A stretch of 15,523 nt of DNA from Capsulimonas sp039928515 (GTDB taxonomy: Bacteria > Armatimonadota > Armatimonadia > Armatimonadales > Capsulimonadaceae): NCBI RefSeq assembly GCF_039928515.1, contig NZ_JBDSSZ010000225.1; one strand, given 5' to 3'. The notes under the pieces were generated by a model. It worked only from the letters and a program-made list of their open reading frames with translations, was not told the origin of the DNA and ran no database searches. Below are positions 11,936 to 15,523 of the stretch, in pieces. Made by a program: the position numbers and the translations under genes. The first letter of the stretch is position 1. Each line of letters starts with the position of its first letter.

Positions 11936-13264
11936 ATGCAGAAAACTTTCCAGCCCATGCAGGGGCATTTAACTGTCGAAGGGACTGTCCTTCAGCGCGC
12001 CGGCTTCATGTCGCCGGCGTTCGGACCGACGGGAATCGAAGTCGGACCGACGATCCCGCTCTTCACGCGCGGCGTTGCGGCTCCGCAAATGTCGGACGAA
12101 TTGAAGGCGACGATGGAGCGGGTTGCAACCTACCGCTCCATCGGCGAGCCCGAACTTCAGCGCGCGGAAGTGATCGGCGATCTCTCGCAGATCATCATGC
12201 AGCTCAACACCAACATGCAGGAGTTCCAGCGCGCGGTCACCAGCACCAGCAGCGCGTTCCCCGTCCGCGAGAACCTGGAAGCGGAAAGCAAGATCCTGAT
12301 CCCGACCGACACGCCCATGCGAAACCGCCTGGCGCGTAAGACGGGATCCGGCAAAGCGTCGGCCTGGAAGCAGACGATCAGCCTGGGCGGCGGCTGGGCG
12401 ACGGGCCTGGACCAGCCGGGCAGCGCGGCCGCGATCCGATCCTTCTTTGCGGAGACGGGCGCGCCGGCGGACCATGTCACCTCGTACGCGGACAAGAGCG
12501 CCACGTACAAGCTGATGGGAACCTACGGCAGCGTGACGGGCTTCGCGATGGCGTCGGGCGCCAACTTCCAGAACCAGCTGGCCACGGAGAAGACGAACGC
12601 GATCCGCAACCTCATGCTCAATGAGGAGAACGCGATCATTAACGGCGACTCCGCTTCGACGGCGGCGCCGTGGGGCGACGGCGCGACGGCGATGGCGTTC
12701 GATGGCCTGCTGACGCTGACATCGACCGCGAACGGCACACCCACCGCGCAGGTCCAGGCGGCAGTCGGCGCGCTGACCACGGCGCACATTGACGCGCAGC
12801 TGACGCGGCTCTGGAACCAGGGCGCGCAGAACATCTACATGCTGGTGAACGCACAGGAAGTCAATTCCCTGGTTCACCTGGCCGAAGCTTCCGGCACGGT
12901 CATCCGCGTGATGGCGACCGCGTCGAATGATACGCTGCTCGGCGTCAAGGTCACCGGCTACAAGCATCCGGTTTCCGGCGAGATCGTGCCGATCGTTCCG
13001 GATCGCTTCATGCCCGCCGGCACGATCCTATTCGGCTGTGACAGTCTGCCGGACGGATCGCCCGCCGCCGACATCGAGGTCCTGCCGCAGGTGCAGCTCC
13101 CGGCCCTCGCGCCCAACGAATCGATCCAGGGCTACACCGCTCAGGAGCTCGCGCCGACCACGGCCGCGCCCCAGGTCTACCCGTTCATCGTTTCGGTCTA
13201 CGAAGTACTCCGGATGAAGAGCGCCAAGCACTTCGCCAAGTCGAGCGGCCTGACCGCCGTCTAG
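11936..13264 (+). CDS. Major capsid protein (HK97 fold)
   Basis: 442 residues, with GGAG (11927-11930) five bases before the ATG. Position after the protease, size and composition identify the main head subunit. The N-terminal 110 residues are mostly helical with GDLSQIIMQLNTNMQEFQRA, a likely N-arm. The middle has MRNRLARKTGSGKASAWKQ and AIRNLMLNEENAIINGDSA, a pattern I associate with SU10-type HK97-fold capsid proteins. The end contains VKVTGYKHPVSGEIVPIVPD and QVYPFIVSVYEVLRMKSAK, typical of the P-domain strands and C-terminus. It forms the icosahedral shell after maturation. Tandem hairpins follow the gene. The 60-bp gap upstream contains TATTTAAT but no clear complete promoter. Confidence 0.9.
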   Translation: MQKTFQPMQGHLTVEGTVLQRAGFMSPAFGPTGIEVGPTIPLFTRGVAAPQMSDELKATMERVATYRSIGEPELQRAEVIGDLSQIIMQLNTNMQEFQRAVTSTSSAFPVRENLEAESKILIPTDTPMRNRLARKTGSGKASAWKQTISLGGGWATGLDQPGSAAAIRSFFAETGAPADHVTSYADKSATYKLMGTYGSVTGFAMASGANFQNQLATEKTNAIRNLMLNEENAIINGDSASTAAPWGDGATAMAFDGLLTLTSTANGTPTAQVQAAVGALTTAHIDAQLTRLWNQGAQNIYMLVNAQEVNSLVHLAEASGTVIRVMATASNDTLLGVKVTGYKHPVSGEIVPIVPDRFMPAGTILFGCDSLPDGSPAADIEVLPQVQLPALAPNESIQGYTAQELAPTTAAPQVYPFIVSVYEVLRMKSAKHFAKSSGLTAV

Positions 13265-13284
13265 TCCGGGCCATTAGATCACTT

Positions 13285-13300
13285 TATCCCGCGCGGGATA
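13285..13300. promoter_or_regulatory. 16-bp palindrome TATCCCGCGCGGGATA (copy 3 of 3)
   Basis: A perfect palindrome 20 bases after the major capsid stop and 55 bases before the next start codon. It differs from the copy at 5124-5139 by one base and from the copy at 1201-1216 by a compensatory pair (T/A to C/G), which preserves the symmetry. That symmetry-keeping change argues that the palindrome itself is under selection. Confidence 0.55.
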
Positions 13301-13303
13301 CGA

Positions 13304-13328
13304 CAGGGAGCGCCGATGGCGCTCCCTG
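13304..13328 (+). terminator. Strong hairpin after the major capsid gene
   Basis: CAGGGAGCGCC (13304-13314) and GGCGCTCCCTG (13318-13328) pair perfectly around GAT. TTTCAGTTTG follows, a poor T-run, so it may be a weak terminator or attenuator, or a 3' stabiliser of the abundant capsid mRNA. It lies three bases after the 16-bp palindrome, giving two hairpins in a row. Confidence 0.5.
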
Positions 13329-13355
13329 TTTCAGTTTGAGAAAAGGACCATTGCG

Positions 13356-13856
13356 ATGGATATGTTTCACGATTTAAGCGGCATGACCCAGGACGAGACG
13401 GCGGCGGATAACGTCCGGCAGTTCGTCGGGACGGGCACGCCGTTCCTCGCCGTTCTGGGCCTGACACTGCTTCAGGGCGTTCGCGTCGGCTCCATGGCGC
13501 TCCCGCTCACGATCGAGCAGGAGTTCCCGACCGATCAGACGATGAAGCGGCTTCAGGTCCAGACGAGCGATCTGGTCAAGCTGGAGACGTCGCCCGACGG
13601 CGAGCCGTTCCTGCTGCGCTCCAAGCAGAGCAATGACGGGATCTGGCAAAAGGACATTCCAATCTTCGTGACCGGCGTTTGGTCGGACAAGACGGCCCCG
13701 AAGAAAGCCGCCAAGCCCGCCGCGCCGGCGGATCCCGGGAAGATGAGCATCGACGATCTGAAAGCGGAAGCGGCGGCGCTCAAGATCGCGGATCCGGATA
13801 AGCTCTCGCAGGACGATCTGATCAAGGCCGTCATCGCCTCGCGCGTCGCCAACTAG
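13356..13856 (+). CDS. Head-tail region protein with C-terminal HeH/LEM-like domain
   Basis: 166 residues, with AAAAGGA (13341-13347) before the ATG. The N-terminal part is mixed, with FLAVLGLTLLQGVRVGSMAL and a strand-rich region LQVQTSDLVKLETSPDGEPF. After a Lys/Ala/Pro linker (about residues 112-126), the end MSIDDLKAEAAALKIADPDK followed by LSQDDLIKAVIAS has the two-helix pattern of HeH/LEM or Rho-N-like domains, which appear at the ends of several phage structural proteins. It lies between capsid and connector genes, so a virion or head-assembly role is likely. The exact job is unknown; a head-decoration or connector accessory is possible. Confidence 0.6.
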   Translation: MDMFHDLSGMTQDETAADNVRQFVGTGTPFLAVLGLTLLQGVRVGSMALPLTIEQEFPTDQTMKRLQVQTSDLVKLETSPDGEPFLLRSKQSNDGIWQKDIPIFVTGVWSDKTAPKKAAKPAAPADPGKMSIDDLKAEAAALKIADPDKLSQDDLIKAVIASRVAN

Positions 13857-13865
13857 GAAGCCGCC

Positions 13866-14537
13866 ATGTCTATCCTCGTCCCCAAGCAATACGACGCCTA
13901 TCCCACCGTGGACGATGTCGTCAAATTGATCGACACGACCAATGTTCTGCCGGATACGGACGCCTGGTCCGCCGTGGGCTGCATCGACTGGGGCGCCCAC
14001 CTCTCGGAGGCGATCGAAGAAATGGAGACGAGGACGGGACGGCGGTTCGGCGTGACATCGGCGACGGCGCGGCGCTTCGATCTGCCAGCGAACGCGCGAG
14101 GCTTGATCGATCTGGGCGACGAGATCTGCCGGATCGATTCTATCACCGTGAACGGCTCCGCGATCGCCGAAGACGACGATTATGTCCCGGGCCCGGCGAA
14201 CGCGGACGCAGCGGGCCGGCCCTGGCGCTGGATCGAGCTATTCACCTTCAGCAATGGCGGGCTGGTCCCTCGGCGGCCTGTGACAGTCACCGGCCTGTGG
14301 GGTTATTCCAGCAAAGTCCCTGGCGACGTCTACAACGCCATCCGCTACAAGGTGGCGGCTCTGGTGGCGCCGTCGCTCGCTCTGTACGTCAGCAAGGGCG
14401 TCATCTCCTGGAAGCTGGGAGAGGAAGAAGAGCGATTCGCCTCCGGGAAGGACGGCGGACCCATGGCGACCGCTACGGCGGCGTGGGAAGCTCGCTTCGA
14501 CCAGGTCGCGGCGAGCAAGAGAATGACGACGGTGTAA
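13866..14537 (+). CDS. Head-tail connector (adaptor) protein, gp6-like
   Basis: 223 residues, with TAGGAAG (13854-13860) before the ATG. The opening PTVDDVVKLIDTTN and SEAIEEMETRTGRRF, the strand-rich centre (ICRIDSITVNGSAI) and the later GDVYNAIRYKVAALVAPSLA fit the adaptor proteins that bind under the portal in siphoviruses such as HK97 gp6 and SPP1 gp15 types. Position right after the capsid region supports it. It is longer than the shortest members of the family (about 100 residues), with an inserted strand region and a C-terminal tail FASGKDGGPMATATAAWEA. The call is by pattern and order. Confidence 0.65.
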   Translation: MSILVPKQYDAYPTVDDVVKLIDTTNVLPDTDAWSAVGCIDWGAHLSEAIEEMETRTGRRFGVTSATARRFDLPANARGLIDLGDEICRIDSITVNGSAIAEDDDYVPGPANADAAGRPWRWIELFTFSNGGLVPRRPVTVTGLWGYSSKVPGDVYNAIRYKVAALVAPSLALYVSKGVISWKLGEEEERFASGKDGGPMATATAAWEARFDQVAASKRMTTV

Positions 14538-14555
14538 GCATTAGGATTTGAACCC

Positions 14556-14885
14556 ATGCCCCGAGACATTATCAAGGTCACCGTGAAGCGCAGCCAAACG
14601 ACGGTCACGGATACGTTCGGTGAAGAGAACACAGAGACGACCGTTAAGGGCTCGCCGTTCGCATGCCGCCTGTTCCGCCTGCCGCAGGTGCAGATCCCGC
14701 GCGAGGAAGCGGCGCCGGGAGTGACGCTGCTGGACCAGGTCCGCGTGCTCAGCTTCCTGGATCCCGCGACCGCAGTCGCCGTGAACGATATTGCGATCCT
14801 CCCCGGCGGCGCGCGCGCGAAGATCCTGCGGCTGCGCGGCAACAATCGCCGCCTTCAGGCGGACCTGGAAACGGGGGCTGAGTGA
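14556..14885 (+). CDS. Probable head closure (stopper) protein
   Basis: 109 residues, with AGGA (14543-14546) nine bases before the ATG. The protein is strand-rich with no long helix: RDIIKVTVKRSQTTVTDTFG, QVQIPREEAAPGVTLLDQVR, NDIAILPGGARAKILRLRGN. A small beta-barrel of about 100 residues between the adaptor and the gp10-like gene matches the head-closure stopper that seals DNA in the head and docks the tail (SPP1 gp16 type). Sequence recognition is weak, so the name rests on gene order and composition. The stop overlaps the next ATG as TGATG. Confidence 0.55.
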   Translation: MPRDIIKVTVKRSQTTVTDTFGEENTETTVKGSPFACRLFRLPQVQIPREEAAPGVTLLDQVRVLSFLDPATAVAVNDIAILPGGARAKILRLRGNNRRLQADLETGAE

Positions 14886-15310
14886 TGGCGGATGATGGAC
14901 TGTCCAAGGTTCTCGCCAATCTCGACAAAGTGATCGACGAGATGCACCAGCGGGCGGAGATCGCCGCCGGGGAAGTCGCGGCAGCGCTTGAGGGCTGGGC
15001 GAAGACGGAGCACAAATGGGGCAACCCTTACAGCAAAGGTTACGTCCCGACAGGAGCGACGGACAACACCACCATCGCCACGGTCACCGAGGCCAGCAAG
15101 GAGATCATCCGGATCACGCTGAGCGCCGGCATGGAGTACGACGTGTTTTTGGAACTCGCCCGGAACGGAAAATGGGCGTGGTTGTGGCCGGTCATCGAGC
15201 GGCATAAGGGCGACATCCTCGCCATGATCGCCAGGCGGATGCAGCTCGGCGCGTCGATCGCCATCAGCAAGAGCGTCCCGACTTCTGGAAAACAGGACGG
15301 CAAGTTATGA
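14885..15310 (+). CDS. HK97 gp10-like tail completion / neck protein
   Basis: 141 residues, from the ATG that overlaps the previous stop; a GTG three bases earlier is less likely. It has the outline of the HK97 gp10-like family: an N-terminal helix (LDKVIDEMHQRAEIAAGEVA), EGWAKTEHKWGNPYSKGYVP, a strand segment TIATVTEASKEIIRITLSAG, then MEYDVFLELARNGKWAWLWP and a final helix. Those landmarks (the aromatic W..NPY segment, M-E-Y-x-x-F-L-E, then WLWPVIERH) are characteristic. These proteins act at the head-tail neck or in tail completion. Its stop overlaps the next ATG as ATGA. Confidence 0.75.
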   Translation: MADDGLSKVLANLDKVIDEMHQRAEIAAGEVAAALEGWAKTEHKWGNPYSKGYVPTGATDNTTIATVTEASKEIIRITLSAGMEYDVFLELARNGKWAWLWPVIERHKGDILAMIARRMQLGASIAISKSVPTSGKQDGKL

Positions 15311-15523
15311 GCATCCTGACAAAGCGATCGATCAGCGCCGCCATGGCCGGTGACGCCGTCCTGGTAGCACTTCTCGCCAAGCATCCCAAGAATGCAGCGC
15401 TTCCCGCGATCTTCAACGCTTACAAGAGCCAGGCGCCGCCGGTTTACAACTGCCTCACCTATCGCATCGAATCCAACAATCCAGACGCGCGTTTCCGTCC
15501 GCCCCCGGCAGCCGGGGGCGGAC
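15307..15523 (+). CDS. Probable tail terminator / tail completion protein, 5' fragment
   Basis: Opens at the ATG overlapping the previous stop (ATGA), and the frame is still open at the right edge after 72 residues. The visible N-terminus, MSILTKRSISAAMAGDAVLV followed by ALLAKHPKN and PPVYNCLTYRIESNNPDA, fits small tail-terminator proteins of the DUF3168/gpU-like kind that follow the gp10-like gene: a first helix around a locus such as A-M-x-x-D-x-x-x-x-x-L-L, then a strand with a V/I-Y motif. The last codons (RPPPAAGGG) lie in a strong inverted repeat, so the end of the visible translation may be unreliable. Confidence 0.5.
   Translation, partial: MSILTKRSISAAMAGDAVLVALLAKHPKNAALPAIFNAYKSQAPPVYNCLTYRIESNNPDARFRPPPAAGGG
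15497..15523. repeat. 27-bp inverted repeat ending at the window edge
   Basis: GTCCGCCCCCGGC (15497-15509) and GCCGGGGGCGGAC (15511-15523) are perfectly complementary around a single A. The right arm ends exactly on the last base of the window. It could be real, but a very stable hairpin at an edge is also what an assembly break or fold-back artefact produces. Confidence 0.55.

Overview
This window is the packaging and head region of a tailed double-stranded DNA phage or prophage, with the end of its replication and early region on the left. Every gene I support lies on the + strand. Genes are packed tightly with ATGA or TGATG overlaps, and the sequence is G+C rich except for short AT-rich islands near 4285-4440 and 10710-10815. 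No integrase, repressor, host gene or tRNA is visible, so lysogeny and host cannot be settled. The GC content and five copies of the octamer GCGATCGC are weak host hints only.

Layout. 1-425 is the C-terminus of a P4/D5-type primase-helicase. 425-949 is a small protein with a TubC docking-like domain. 950-1233 is a non-coding stretch with direct repeats and palindromes. 1234-4312 is an early cassette of small proteins that includes a VRR-NUC nuclease (2492-3169), a conserved phage protein (3595-4056) and a short winged-helix-like protein (4061-4312). 4313-4536 is an intergenic region with a good sigma70-type promoter, a candidate structured RNA of about 115 nt and a terminator-like hairpin. 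4537-5116 holds three tiny genes, one a 30-residue single-pass membrane peptide. 5145-10710 is the packaging operon: small and large terminase, portal, a MuF-type head protein fused to a zincin metallopeptidase-like domain, and a 69-residue protein. A convincing intrinsic terminator follows. 10814-13264 encodes an XkdF-like prohead protease with a coiled-coil tail and the major capsid protein. 13356 to the right edge holds the connector, stopper and tail-completion genes, the last one cut by the window edge.

Working together: the terminase cuts and pumps DNA through the portal into a procapsid made of the capsid protein. The protease/scaffold matures the procapsid, the MuF protein is packaged or sits at the portal vertex, and the small genes after 13356 close the head and join it to the tail.

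The least explained features are (1) a family of three near-identical 16-bp palindromes (TATYCCGCGCGGRATA) placed just upstream of the early operon, the terminase operon and the connector operon; (2) the candidate RNA at about 4361-4475, which can fold in two mutually exclusive ways; (3) the MuF-zincin fusion; and (4) repeats flanking the terminator upstream of the protease gene.
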